This document shows positions 25,615-34,772 of a stretch of 64,000 nucleotides of DNA, piece after piece (position 1 is the first letter of the stretch; the number at the start of each line of letters is the position of its first letter). This DNA comes from Paradevosia shaoguanensis (GTDB lineage: Bacteria; Pseudomonadota; Alphaproteobacteria; Rhizobiales; Devosiaceae): positions 744,001-808,000 of the forward strand of contig NZ_CP068983.1 in the NCBI RefSeq assembly GCF_016801025.1. Direction: 5' to 3'. Below the pieces are notes generated by a model. The model ran no database searches. It saw only the letters and a list, made by a program, of their open reading frames with translations, and was not told where the DNA came from. A program made the translations under genes and the position numbers.

Positions 25615-26502
25615 ATGACCGCCGCACAACGAAATTACCAGGCTCGGATGCAACGGGTCCTGGACTATGTCGACACTCATCTCGATGATGAGCTGGATCT
25701 GGCGACGCTCAGCCAGGTTGCGGCCTTTTCGAAGTTCCACTTCCACCGGCAGTTCTCGGCAACCTTCGGGTTGTCGGTGCATCGCTATGTTCAGCTGGCT
25801 CGCCTGAAACGCGCGTCGCAGGCCCTCGCCTGCGGCGGAACGCCCAGCGTCACGTCCATAGCGATGGATGCCGGATATGACGCACCGGATGCGTTTGCCC
25901 GCGCCTTTCGGCAACGGCTTGCGCAATCGCCTTCGGCTTTCAGGAAATCACCTGACTGGTCTTCGTGGCTTTCGGCCTTCGGGCCCCTGGACAATGCGAG
26001 AGACAAAGTCATGCAGATCATTTTCGAAAAGAACGACGTCGCGATACTCAATATGCCGGACATTCCGGTGGCCATCCTGGCCCACCGGGGCGACCGCGCG
26101 AAATTCCGGGAAAGCGCGGACCGCTTCAGGGCATGGTGCAAGGCGGCCGGGCTATCGCCCGAAACCGAGCGGTCGAGCTTCATGGTGTTCCGCTCAGAAC
26201 GGGAGCCGGCAGCGCCCGAGGATTACAGCGTGGACCTTTGCGTCGGCACCGACCGGTCCATCGGGACAGAAGATTCACCGATGAAGGCGGGCACCATTCC
26301 AGGGGGACGCTGCGCGGTGCTGCGCTATCCGGGCAATAGCACCAACCTCGAACCCGCTGCCTTGTACCTCTATCGCGAATGGCTTCCGCAAAGCGGGGAA
26401 GAGGCACGCGATTTCCCGATCCACGCGCGACGGCAACTCGCTCCGGTGGCCAACGTGCAGGCCTACGAGGTCGTCGTGGACCTGTTTCTGCCGCTGAAAT
26501 AG
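25615..26502 (+). CDS. AraC-type regulator with GyrI-like effector domain
   Basis: This protein of about 295 aa starts from ATG 25615 (AAGGGA six bases before). Two AraC helix-turn-helix motifs occupy residues 1-105 (LDLATLSQVAAFSKFHFHRQ and SVTSIAMDAGYDAPDAFARAF). A GyrI/SbmC-like small-molecule-binding domain follows from about 135 (VAILNMPDIPVAILAHRG). Relatives such as Rob and SoxS-like sensors respond to drugs or lipophilic compounds. No target gene is adjacent in an obvious way. Confidence 0.88.
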   Translation: MTAAQRNYQARMQRVLDYVDTHLDDELDLATLSQVAAFSKFHFHRQFSATFGLSVHRYVQLARLKRASQALACGGTPSVTSIAMDAGYDAPDAFARAFRQRLAQSPSAFRKSPDWSSWLSAFGPLDNARDKVMQIIFEKNDVAILNMPDIPVAILAHRGDRAKFRESADRFRAWCKAAGLSPETERSSFMVFRSEREPAAPEDYSVDLCVGTDRSIGTEDSPMKAGTIPGGRCAVLRYPGNSTNLEPAALYLYREWLPQSGEEARDFPIHARRQLAPVANVQAYEVVVDLFLPLK

Positions 26503-26556
26503 AGAGCTGACCAGGCGCGTCAGCGCCTGGTCAGCTCCATTTAGACGGCGAGATGC

Positions 26557-26892
26557 CTAGTTGTAGGTGAAAGAGCCGATCTCGCAGACGTTCACGTTGC
26601 TCTTGTCGAGGACGTCGCCGTCTTCAAATACTGCGCGAAAGTCATACTTGCAGTAGCCCGTCCCGTCGTCGACGTTGATGACCACCGACGATCCGGACGG
26701 GAGCACGTCGCGGCCCAGGATGTCTTCCTCCCAGGAATCCTGGCCGACGGATGAAGCGTAGAACTGCTCGATCGTGTATCCGGTGTTGTTGATGATCTTT
26801 ACCCGTCTGTCGATGGCGTTTGCGCCTGTGGCCGTCAACAAAACGACCTGGGCTATCGCCATTGACCATACTGCTATCCGCAGCCCCCTCAT
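26557..26892 (-). CDS. small secreted hypothetical protein
   Basis: This 111-aa protein has a signal peptide ending near TGANA (residue 26). The mature part is about 85 residues with the patterns IINNTGYTIEQFYAS and DVLPSGSSVVINVDDGTGYC, a small beta-rich fold with two cysteines likely to form a disulfide. Similar short periplasmic proteins occur in Hyphomicrobiales with no known role. It stands alone, convergent with the AraC gene. From 26893 to 27143 I see no gene. Confidence 0.7.
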   Translation of the reverse strand: MRGLRIAVWSMAIAQVVLLTATGANAIDRRVKIINNTGYTIEQFYASSVGQDSWEEDILGRDVLPSGSSVVINVDDGTGYCKYDFRAVFEDGDVLDKSNVNVCEIGSFTYN

Positions 26893-27143
26893 ATTCGCTC
26901 CTATACTGCGCTTTGACTATGATCGCCGCAGGAGGAAAATTAGCGAAAACCTGGTGGCCAGGCTATTCTGTAGACTAGCAGAACGGGTAGAGAATTCAGG
27001 CTATATCCGGTTCGGATGGCGTACTCTTCAAGACGAAAAGCTTGGCCCTTGCGTCGCCTATTCTTGTTCAATTTCCGATACGGCGGGCGAAAAGGCGTCG
27101 ATGATGCCGACAGGCAATGCATGCCGGCATCATCTCATCTGCC

Positions 27144-28211
27144 TTACGCGGCCTTAGCGCCGTTCTTGAGCGAAGCCATGTCGATGACGAAGCGGTATTT
27201 CACGTCGCCTTTGAGCATGCGTTCGTAGGCGTCGTTGATGGATTGGATGTCGATGGTTTCGATGTCCGAGACGATGCCGTGCTCGGCGCAGAAATCGAGC
27301 ATTTCCTGGGTTTCCCTGATGCCGCCGATCGTGGAGGCGGCCAGGGTCAGGCGGTTGCCGATCATGCGGCCGACCTTGATGGGATCGTGCGGGGTCGAGG
27401 GCAGGCCGACAAGGACCTGGGCGCCATCGCGCTTGAGGAGCGCCATGTAGAGGTCGAGGTCGTGCGGGGCCGAGACGGTGTTGATGATGAGGTCGAAGCT
27501 GCGCTTGTGGCGAGCCATGGCCTCCTTGTCGGTGGAGATTACCGCTTCATGGGCGCCGAGCTTCTGTGCATCGGCGACCTTTGAAGGCGAGGTGGTGAAC
27601 ATCACGACCTCGGCACCCAGCGCCTTGGCGAGCTTGACGCCCATATGGCCGAGGCCGCCCAGGCCGACGATGCCGACCTTCTTGCCAGGGCCGGCGCCCC
27701 AGTGGACGAGCGGGGACCACAGGGTAATGCCGGCGCAGAGCAGCGGGGCGGCGGCATCGAGCGGGAGCCTGTTGGAGATCGAGAGGACGAAATCCTGATC
27801 GACGACGATCTCGGAGGTGTAACCGCCGAAGGTGTGGCCGCCCAGATGCTTGTCGGGGGCGTTGTAGGTGCCGATATTGCCGGCCTCGCAATATTGCTCG
27901 AGGCCTTCGCGGCACGAAGCGCATTCGCGGCAGGAATCGACCATGCAGCCGACGCCGACCGTATCGCCGACCTTGAATTTTTCGACCTTGTCGCCGACGG
28001 CGATGACCTTACCGACGATCTCATGGCCGGGAATAGCGGGGAATTTCACGCCGCCCCATTCGCCGCGCGCCGTATGCAGATCCGAGTGGCAGACGCCGCA
28101 ATAGACGATATCGATGCGCACGTCGGTCGGGCCGGGATCGCGGCGGGTGATGGTGAGGGGCACGAGCGGGGTCGTGGCCGACTTGGCGCCATAGGCCAAT
28201 GCATGCGGCAT
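27144..28211 (-). CDS. zinc-dependent alcohol dehydrogenase (YahK/CAD type)
   Basis: This 355-aa cytosolic enzyme starts at ATG 28211 with AGGGAGA seven bases before. GVCHSDLH and GHEIVG supply catalytic zinc ligands. The structural zinc cluster is CxxCxxC-type (DSCRECASCREGLEQYC). The NADP-binding motif is GLGGLGHMGVK. It should reduce aldehydes to alcohols, usually with NADPH in this subfamily. It is a single gene with no pathway partners nearby. Confidence 0.9.
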   Translation of the reverse strand: MPHALAYGAKSATTPLVPLTITRRDPGPTDVRIDIVYCGVCHSDLHTARGEWGGVKFPAIPGHEIVGKVIAVGDKVEKFKVGDTVGVGCMVDSCRECASCREGLEQYCEAGNIGTYNAPDKHLGGHTFGGYTSEIVVDQDFVLSISNRLPLDAAAPLLCAGITLWSPLVHWGAGPGKKVGIVGLGGLGHMGVKLAKALGAEVVMFTTSPSKVADAQKLGAHEAVISTDKEAMARHKRSFDLIINTVSAPHDLDLYMALLKRDGAQVLVGLPSTPHDPIKVGRMIGNRLTLAASTIGGIRETQEMLDFCAEHGIVSDIETIDIQSINDAYERMLKGDVKYRFVIDMASLKNGAKAA

Positions 28212-28405
28212 GACTTTCTCCCTGTAACTGCTGGTTCGGATGGAAGCCCGGTTGTGGAGCGTCGGAGGACGCGACCCGGGCAGAGGAAGCATAGCCATCG
28301 GTAGATGACGATCAAGGGATATGATGGGGGGTGCGTCGCTGCGGAAGCGAATTGCGCGTCCATAGCGGCCCGGCCTTCGCCGGGGGACGCTACTTCCGTG
28401 GCACC

Positions 28406-29521
28406 CTACACCGCCGGATAGGGCCGGAAGTGCTTGGAGAGCTTGAGGGTCTGGGCCTGGTAGTTCGAGCCAAGACCAGCGCCGTAGAGGCGATCGGGGG
28501 ACTCGGCGAGGCGTTCGTAGACGAGGCGGCCGATGGTCTGGCCGTGGCCGAGGAGGAACGGGACCTCGCGGCTGCGGACTTCGAGGACGGCGCGGCTGCC
28601 GGTACCGCCGGCGGCAGAGTGGCCGAAGCCGGGATCGAAGAAGCCGGCGTAGTGCACGCGGAATTCACCGACCAAGGGATCGAAGGGCACCATTTCCGCG
28701 GCGAAATCGGGCGGCACGTGCACGGATTCGCGGCTGACGAGGATGTAGAACTCGTCGGGATCGAGGATGAATTCATCGGAGCCGCGATTGATAAGCGGCT
28801 CCCAGAAGTCGAGCACGTCGAGGGCGTCCTTCTTGTCCACATCGATGACGGCGGTGTGGCGCTTGGAGCGGAAGCCGATGAGGCCGTTGCGCTCGGCACC
28901 CTTGAGGTCGATGGAAAGGGCCACGCCCTCCCCCACTTCCTCGTTGGCATCGAAGACGAGGGTTTCGGCGGCGTGGAGCGCCTTGTGCTCGGCGACCGAC
29001 AGGCGCGTCTCGCCGGAACGGAAGCGCATCTGGGAGAGGCGCGAGCCGGTGCGGACGCGGACCGGGAAGGTGCGCGGGCTGATTTCGAGGAAGAGCGGGC
29101 CGGAATAGCCCGCGGGCAGGATATCGAAGCCGCGGGCGCGATCGCCGATGACGCGGGTGAAGACGTCGAGGCGGCCGGTCGAGCTCTTGGGATTGGCGGC
29201 AGCGCTGACCTCGGCCGGCAGGTCCAGCGTTTCGAGCAGCGGGACCAGGTAGACGCAATTGCGTTCGAGCACGGCGCCATCGGTGAGGTCGAGCTCGTGG
29301 AGGGTCAGCTCGGCAATCCGCTCGGCAACAGTATGGTCGGGACCGGGCAGGAAGCTGGAGCGGACGCGGTAGGCGACTTCGCCCAGGCGCAGATCGAGGC
29401 TGGCAGGCTGGACCTGATCGGCATCGAACGGGCGCGCAAGCGTAATGGCGCCCTGGGCGGCAAGCTCTTCGATGAGGCGGGCGGTGAAGATGCCCTGTGG
29501 CCAGCTTTGTTGGTTGGTCAT
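28406..29521 (-). CDS. dcd: 2'-deoxycytidine 5'-triphosphate deaminase, long form
   Basis: This 371-aa protein starts at ATG 29521. It resembles the double-length dCTP deaminases of Hyphomicrobiales. Recognisable stretches are VQPASLDLRLGEVAYRVRSS near the start, SSTGRLDVFTRVI and GPLFLEISPRTFPVRV in the first half, and SRLSQMRF. The second half repeats the dUTPase-like fold (VEFILDPDEFYIL-type strands). It makes dUTP from dCTP for thymidylate synthesis. The gene starts back to back with the metZ leader. Confidence 0.88.
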   Translation of the reverse strand: MTNQQSWPQGIFTARLIEELAAQGAITLARPFDADQVQPASLDLRLGEVAYRVRSSFLPGPDHTVAERIAELTLHELDLTDGAVLERNCVYLVPLLETLDLPAEVSAAANPKSSTGRLDVFTRVIGDRARGFDILPAGYSGPLFLEISPRTFPVRVRTGSRLSQMRFRSGETRLSVAEHKALHAAETLVFDANEEVGEGVALSIDLKGAERNGLIGFRSKRHTAVIDVDKKDALDVLDFWEPLINRGSDEFILDPDEFYILVSRESVHVPPDFAAEMVPFDPLVGEFRVHYAGFFDPGFGHSAAGGTGSRAVLEVRSREVPFLLGHGQTIGRLVYERLAESPDRLYGAGLGSNYQAQTLKLSKHFRPYPAV

Positions 29522-29655
29522 TGGTTCCCGCCTGCAGATGCCGGGTTTTCCCGGTGTGGAGGATGTGGATACCCCCCTAGCGGGCCTTGTCGCAAGGGGG
29601 GAGGCGGGAATGAGTGGTGGGTTGAGGGAGTGGAGCACGTGCTACCTCCACCCCT

Positions 29656-29681
29656 GTCCCCTCCCCACAAGGGGGAGGGAG
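29656..29681. repeat. small palindromic intergenic repeat (CCCTCCCC...GGGGAGGG)
   Basis: A GC-rich stem with an ACAA loop, in the style of short interspersed palindromes common in Hyphomicrobiales genomes. A related stem appears at 34741-34762. It lies between the divergent dcd and metZ units. Confidence 0.45.
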
Positions 29682-29777
29682 ACCTGCCGGCGCGATCGCA
29701 TTCCATACCCCGCGCGCTGTTGCCGCGCCTGGGCAATGCGCAATTGACGCATGCGTTCAACAGGCATAACACAACCG

Positions 29778-29842
29778 GCGCGGTGGTGATTTGGCCGGTC
29801 TGATTGCAGCCACCTAAAACAAGTTGCTAAAGGAACCGTAGG
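29778..29842 (+). ncRNA. SAM-II riboswitch
   Basis: The RNA CGCGGUGGUGAUUUGGCC, followed by UUGCAGCCACC, AAACAAGUUGCUAAAG and GAACCG, matches the SAM-II (metA) motif: the P1 stem, the conserved UUUG, and the AACAAGU-GCUAAAG pseudoknot strand. SAM-II binds S-adenosylmethionine and lowers expression of methionine-biosynthesis genes in alphaproteobacteria. It lies about 50 bases before metZ and directly before an intrinsic terminator. Confidence 0.93.
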
Positions 29843-29875
29843 GAGCTGGCCACTCGCGCCGGCTCTTTTTATTTT
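29843..29875 (+). terminator. intrinsic terminator, expression platform of the SAM-II riboswitch
   Basis: GAGCTGGC and GCCGGCTC form an 8-bp stem (one G-U pair) around CACTCGC, followed by TTTTTATTTT. It stands between the aptamer and the metZ start, suggesting control by transcription attenuation. Confidence 0.8.
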
Positions 29876-29890
29876 GTCGGGACTATTGCC

Positions 29891-31096
29891 ATGAGCAAGC
29901 AGGACAACCCCCTCTTCGACCCCAAGAACCGCTCCGCCGAAACCGCACTCGTTCATGGCGGTATCGAGCGCAGCCAGTTCAACGAGACGTCCGAAGCCAT
30001 CTACATGACATCCGGATACACCTATCCGGAATCCGCCTATGCCGAGAAGCTCTTCAAGGGCGAGATCGTCGGACACAATTACTCGCGCTTCTCCAACCCA
30101 ACCGTCGACACGTTCCAGAAGCGCATGGCGCTGCTCGAAGGCGCCGAGGATGCGCGGGCGCTGGCGACCGGCATGGCGGCGGTGACGACCGCGGTGCAGA
30201 GCCAGGTGCGCGCCGGCGACCATATCGTCGCGTCGCGCGCGCTTTTCGGCGGCTGCCGGTTCGTGGTGGAAGACTTCATGCCGCGCTGGGGCGTGACCTC
30301 GACGCTGGTCGATGGACGGGATCCCGAGAACTTCCTCAAGGCCATGCGGCCGAACACCAAGGTGGTGTTCATCGAGACGCCGACCAATCCGACGCTTGAA
30401 CTGGTCGACATCGAGGCCGTGGCCAAGATTGCCCATGCGGGCGGAGCCAAGCTCATTGTCGACAACGTCTTTGCCACCTCGCTCTGGCAGAGCCCGCTCA
30501 AGCTCGGCGCGGATCTGGTGACCTATTCGGCCACCAAGCATATCGACGGCCAGGGTCGGGCGCTGGGCGGGGTGATCCTGGGCAGCAAGGAACTGATCAC
30601 GGGCGACGTCCACACGTTCATCCGCCAGACGGGACCGTCGATCAGCCCGTTCAATGCCTGGATCATGCTCAAGGGCCTCGAGACGCTGCCGCTGCGCGTG
30701 CGGCACATGACGGAGAGCGCAGCCAGGATCGCCGATTTCCTGGGTGATCACTCCAAGGTCAACCGCGTGATCTATCCGCACCACAAGAGCCACCCGCAAT
30801 ACGAACTGGCCAAGCGCCAGATGCAGGCAGGCTCGACGCTCGTGGCATTCGAGGTCAAGGGTGGTCAGGAAGCGGCGTTCAAGCTGGCGGATTCGCTGGC
30901 GGTGATCCTGATCTCGAACAATCTGGGCGACGCCAAGTCGATCATCACCCACCCGCGCACGACGACCCACCAGCGACTGACCGAGGAAATCCGGCTTGAA
31001 AGCGGGATTACTCCGGGCGTGCTGCGCATCTCGGTGGGGCTGGAGAATGCGGACGACCTGATCAAGGACCTGGCTTACGGGCTGGACCAGATCTAG
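29891..31096 (+). CDS. metZ: O-succinylhomoserine sulfhydrylase
   Basis: This 401-aa PLP enzyme of the Cys/Met metabolism family makes homocysteine from O-succinylhomoserine and sulfide in the cytosol. The Schiff-base lysine is K216 in TYSATKHIDGQGR. The substrate-binding YSRFSNPT lies at 64-71 and the phosphate-binding ATGMAA at 92-97. Length and the DNVFATSLWQSPL stretch fit MetZ rather than cystathionine enzymes. The SAM-II riboswitch and terminator upstream confirm the pathway. Confidence 0.94.
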   Translation: MSKQDNPLFDPKNRSAETALVHGGIERSQFNETSEAIYMTSGYTYPESAYAEKLFKGEIVGHNYSRFSNPTVDTFQKRMALLEGAEDARALATGMAAVTTAVQSQVRAGDHIVASRALFGGCRFVVEDFMPRWGVTSTLVDGRDPENFLKAMRPNTKVVFIETPTNPTLELVDIEAVAKIAHAGGAKLIVDNVFATSLWQSPLKLGADLVTYSATKHIDGQGRALGGVILGSKELITGDVHTFIRQTGPSISPFNAWIMLKGLETLPLRVRHMTESAARIADFLGDHSKVNRVIYPHHKSHPQYELAKRQMQAGSTLVAFEVKGGQEAAFKLADSLAVILISNNLGDAKSIITHPRTTTHQRLTEEIRLESGITPGVLRISVGLENADDLIKDLAYGLDQI

Positions 31097-31290
31097 GCCT
31101 TTGGACAGAGGCTCGGGGTCCTGCGCCCCGGGCTTCCTCACTCCTCTGCGCCGCCAAGAAGACTTGCCGGCGAAAGCCGTTCGCGAAGCTTCAGTGTTAC
31201 GAAGAGTTTAGCTGCCTTACATAGCTCTAAGGAGACTGGGGGGCGGGGTTCCTTTATGTTCGGCGGGTTCGAACATGGAGGACAGGTGAC

Positions 31291-32514
31291 TTGGCGGCGA
31301 GAAACAAAGCAGCGCGATCTCTGTTCCGCTGGCTGATTGCCCTGGTCATCCTGGCAGCAGTGGCGGCAGCCGGCTGGTATTATTACGGCCGGCCAAAGGC
31401 GGCTGTAATACCCCCGACAGTGGAAGTGACACGCGGAGATATCCAGCAGACCGTGCTGGCCTCTGGCTCGCTCGAAGCCTCGACCGTAACGAGCGTGGGC
31501 GCACAGGTTTCCGGCCGCATCGAAACGCTGCACGTCAAGCTGGGCGACGAGGTCAAGAAGGGCGATCTCATCGCCGAGATCGACTCGCTCGACCAGACCA
31601 ATGCCGTCAAATCCGCCGAAGCGGCGCTTGCCAATATGCGGGCGCAGAAGGAAGGGCGGCTTTCGGACCTGACTCAGGCCCAACAGACGCTCACCCGCAC
31701 CGAGCAATTGCTCAAGCAGAACCTCAAGTCGCAAGCCGACTACGACGCCGCCAATGCGACCGTGACGGCGACCAATGCGGCTATCACCGCGCTCGAGGCG
31801 CAGATCAGCCAGGCAGAGCTGGCCGTGGACTCGGCCAATCTCAACCTCAGCCGCACCAAGATCACCTCGCCGGTCGACGGCACCGTGGTGGCGGTGCTGG
31901 TGACGGAAGGGCAGACGGTTTCGGCCGCGCAGCAGACGCCGACCATCATCAAGGTGGCGAACCTCGATACGATGGTGATCAAGGCGCAGATTTCGGAAGC
32001 CGATGTCACGCGCGTGCAGCCGGGGCAGAAGGCGACCTTCACCATCATGGGCGAGCCGGACAAGCAGATCGATGCCGTACTGCGTTCGATCGAGCCGGCG
32101 CCCGATGCGATCACGACATCAGACACGGGCATTTCCTCGACCGACAACGCCATCTACTATAACGGACGCTTCGAGGTACAGAACCCGGATCACCGGCTGC
32201 GCATCGCCATGACGGCCAAGGTCACGATCGTGCTGGCCGACGAGCAGAACGCACTCATCCTCCCCTCCTCCGCCCTCGGCACTGCAGGGCGCGACGGCAA
32301 GTATCGCGTGAGGGTGCTCGATCCTTCCACCGATGAGATTTCGGTGCGCCAGGTGACGGTTGGGATCAACAACAACGTCTCGGCCGAGATCAAGGACGGG
32401 CTGCAGGAAGGCGACCGCGTGCTGGCGCTTGGCGCTGCCAGCGCCGCGGCCAGCCGGCAGCAGGGACCGGGCGGCGGCGGACGCTTCCGCGGACCGGCCG
32501 TTTTCGGGCTCTGA
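31291..32514 (+). CDS. macA: MacA-like periplasmic adaptor
   Basis: This 407-aa membrane-fusion protein begins at TTG 31291, with AGGTGAC just before it. An N-terminal signal anchor (residues 12-30) precedes a lipoyl/barrel domain (SGRIETLHVKLGDEVKKGDLIAEID), a coiled-coil hairpin (about 95-185) and a beta-barrel domain. The tail is rich in Gly, Arg and Gln (QQGPGGGGRFRGP). It pairs with MacB, three bases downstream, to export macrolides, peptides or envelope lipids. No TolC-type gene is nearby, so an unlinked one must serve. Confidence 0.88.
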   Translation: MAARNKAARSLFRWLIALVILAAVAAAGWYYYGRPKAAVIPPTVEVTRGDIQQTVLASGSLEASTVTSVGAQVSGRIETLHVKLGDEVKKGDLIAEIDSLDQTNAVKSAEAALANMRAQKEGRLSDLTQAQQTLTRTEQLLKQNLKSQADYDAANATVTATNAAITALEAQISQAELAVDSANLNLSRTKITSPVDGTVVAVLVTEGQTVSAAQQTPTIIKVANLDTMVIKAQISEADVTRVQPGQKATFTIMGEPDKQIDAVLRSIEPAPDAITTSDTGISSTDNAIYYNGRFEVQNPDHRLRIAMTAKVTIVLADEQNALILPSSALGTAGRDGKYRVRVLDPSTDEISVRQVTVGINNNVSAEIKDGLQEGDRVLALGAASAAASRQQGPGGGGRFRGPAVFGL

Positions 32515-32517
32515 CCG

Positions 32518-34464
32518 ATGGGCGAGCCGCTGATCTCGGTCAAGGACCTGCGCCGCGAGTTCCGCAATGGCGATGAAGTCGTGGCCGTCCTCAAGGACAT
32601 CGACCTCGTCATCGAGCGCGGCGAGATGCTGGCCATCATGGGCCCCTCAGGCTCGGGCAAATCCACGCTGATGAACATTCTCGGCTGCCTCGACCGAGCG
32701 ACCTCGGGCACCTACAAGGTGGCCGGGCGCGACGTGGCCAATATGAGCGCGGACGAGCTGGCTGAGCTAAGGCGCGAGCATTTCGGCTTCATCTTCCAGC
32801 GCTACCAGCTGCTGCCCGACCTCGATGCGGTGCAGAATGTCGAGATGCCGGCAATCTATTCGGGCATGGAGGCAGGCTCGCGCCGCAAGCGCGCCATCGA
32901 ACTTCTGACCCGGCTCGGGCTGGGCGATCGGCTGGACCACAGGCCGAGCGAACTTTCCGGCGGCCAGCAGCAGCGCGTTTCGATCGCGCGGGCGTTGATG
33001 AACGGCGGCGAGATCATCCTGGCGGACGAGCCGACCGGCGCGCTCGACAAGAAGACGGGCGAGGAGATGATGAAACTGCTCGCCGAGCTTCATGCCGACG
33101 GGCACACGATCGTGCTGGTGACGCACGACCAGAACGTGGCCAACCAGGCCGAACGCATCGTCGAGATCAGCGACGGCCGCATCGTGGCCGACCGGCGGAC
33201 CGGGGACGACACGGCCCGTGAGCTGGTGGAGGCGCCGGTGCGGCGCGCCAGTCGCTGGACGGAGGGCATAGACCGCGCCTTCGAGGCGCTGCGCATGGCG
33301 GTGCGGGCGATGGGCGCGCACAAGCTGCGCACCTTCCTCACCATGCTGGGCATCATCATCGGCATCGCCTCAGTGGTTTCGGTGGTGGCACTCGGACAGG
33401 GCAGCCAGCAGGCGGTGCTGGCGCAGATCTCCTCGATCGGCACGAACACGATCACCATTGCGCCGGGCTCCGGGTTCGGCGACCGCACGGCAGGACGCAT
33501 CCGTACGCTGCTGCCGACCGATGCCGACGCCATAGCGCAGCAAAGCTTTGCCGACAGCGTGACGCCGCGCGTTTCGAGCAATGCGACGGTGCTCTACCGC
33601 AGCCTCTCGGTTTCCTCCTCGGTGACCGGGGTGGGGCCGGATTATTTCCGCGTCAGCGGCATGACCATTACCGAGGGTGTACCGTTCACCCAGACGAGTG
33701 TGACCGACCGCTCGCAGGAAGCGGTGATCGACACCAATGCGCAATCGGCGCTGTTCCCCAATGGCGAAGACCCGATCGGACAGGTGCTGATGCTGGGCAA
33801 GGTGCCGGTGCGCGTCATCGGGGTCGCCACCGGCTCGAGCTTCGGGCCGGGGAGCGGCAACGCCAATATCTACCTGCCCTATACGACGGTGATGGACCGC
33901 ATGCTGGGGCGCAACTACCTCAACGCCATCACGGTGCGTGTCGCCGATGACTACGACATGGACGAGGCGGAGGCCGAGATCACGGCGCTGCTGACGCGTC
34001 TCCATGGCGGGGCGACCGACTTCTTCCTCCAGAACAGCAACACCATTCGCGACACCATCCAGAGCACGAGCCAGACGCTGACCCTGCTCATCGCGGCGAT
34101 CGCAGTGATCTCGCTGGTGGTGGGCGGGATCGGGGTGATGAACATCATGCTGGTCTCGGTGTCCGAGCGCACCAAGGAGATCGGCATCCGCATGGCTGTG
34201 GGCGCGCGTGGCAGCGACATCCTGCAGCAATTCCTGGTGGAGGCGGTGTTGGTATGTTTCGTCGGCGGCGCGGCAGGCATCGCGCTCTCCTTCGCCATCG
34301 GGGCGATCCTCAGCCAGTTCGTGAGCACGATCACGATGAGCTATTCGACGCTCTCGATCGTGGTGGCGGTGCTGTCCTCGACGCTGATCGGGGTGGCATT
34401 CGGGTTCTTCCCGGCACGGTCGGCATCCAAGCTCGATCCGGTGGATGCGTTGGCGCGGGAGTGA
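32518..34464 (+). CDS. macB: MacB-like ABC exporter (ATPase fused to permease)
   Basis: This 648-aa protein has an N-terminal ABC domain: Walker [10 protein letters not shown] at 42-50, signature [15 protein letters not shown], and Walker [13 protein letters not shown]. The permease half has one helix near residue 270 ([20 protein letters not shown]), a large periplasmic domain, and three C-terminal helices including the conserved [20 protein letters not shown]. This is the MacB mechanotransmission layout. It forms an operon with macA. Confidence 0.92.
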   Translation: MGEPLISVKDLRREFRNGDEVVAVLKDIDLVIERGEMLAIMGPSGSGKSTLMNILGCLDRATSGTYKVAGRDVANMSADELAELRREHFGFIFQRYQLLPDLDAVQNVEMPAIYSGMEAGSRRKRAIELLTRLGLGDRLDHRPSELSGGQQQRVSIARALMNGGEIILADEPTGALDKKTGEEMMKLLAELHADGHTIVLVTHDQNVANQAERIVEISDGRIVADRRTGDDTARELVEAPVRRASRWTEGIDRAFEALRMAVRAMGAHKLRTFLTMLGIIIGIASVVSVVALGQGSQQAVLAQISSIGTNTITIAPGSGFGDRTAGRIRTLLPTDADAIAQQSFADSVTPRVSSNATVLYRSLSVSSSVTGVGPDYFRVSGMTITEGVPFTQTSVTDRSQEAVIDTNAQSALFPNGEDPIGQVLMLGKVPVRVIGVATGSSFGPGSGNANIYLPYTTVMDRMLGRNYLNAITVRVADDYDMDEAEAEITALLTRLHGGATDFFLQNSNTIRDTIQSTSQTLTLLIAAIAVISLVVGGIGVMNIMLVSVSERTKEIGIRMAVGARGSDILQQFLVEAVLVCFVGGAAGIALSFAIGAILSQFVSTITMSYSTLSIVVAVLSSTLIGVAFGFFPARSASKLDPVDALARE

Positions 34465-34511
34465 GGGTGTTGGCCGCTTAGCGCTCCGGCAATCACACAT
34501 TACCCACTCTA

Positions 34512-34614
34512 ACCACAGCACTTCCCCGGGCGGAGACCCGGGGCCTAATGTCCCCCTCCACCCTAGTGGAGATATCCGTGGGCCCCGGCTCTACGGCCGG
34601 GGAAGTGCTGTGGT
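34512..34614. repeat. 103-bp long palindromic element after macB
   Basis: Outer arms of 18 bases (ACCACAGCACTTCCCCGG and its exact complement) enclose a second nested inverted pair (CCCGGGGCC with GGCCCCGG), so the RNA could fold as one long cruciform hairpin. It begins about 50 bases after the macB stop codon. It could end transcription or be a miniature mobile repeat of the host. Confidence 0.6.
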
Positions 34615-34740
34615 GGGGTGGGATTGAGTGTCCGACGGCTCAAGGGATGCCATCTCCCTTCTTGAGAGAGACGGTAGCCCACGGCGCCGGATGAGGCGTC
34701 AGCGATACTGGCTCGAACCCCTCACCCACCCTTCGGGCAC

Positions 34741-34762
34741 CCTCTCCCTCAAGGGGAGAGGG
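34741..34762 (-). terminator. GC-rich hairpin after pbpC
   Basis: CCTCTCCC and GGGAGAGG pair around a short loop 11-32 bases past the pbpC stop. It resembles the interspersed palindrome at 29656 and lacks a strong T-run, so it may be an interspersed repeat serving as a terminator. Confidence 0.4.
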
Positions 34763-34772
34763 AAGTCCGCGG

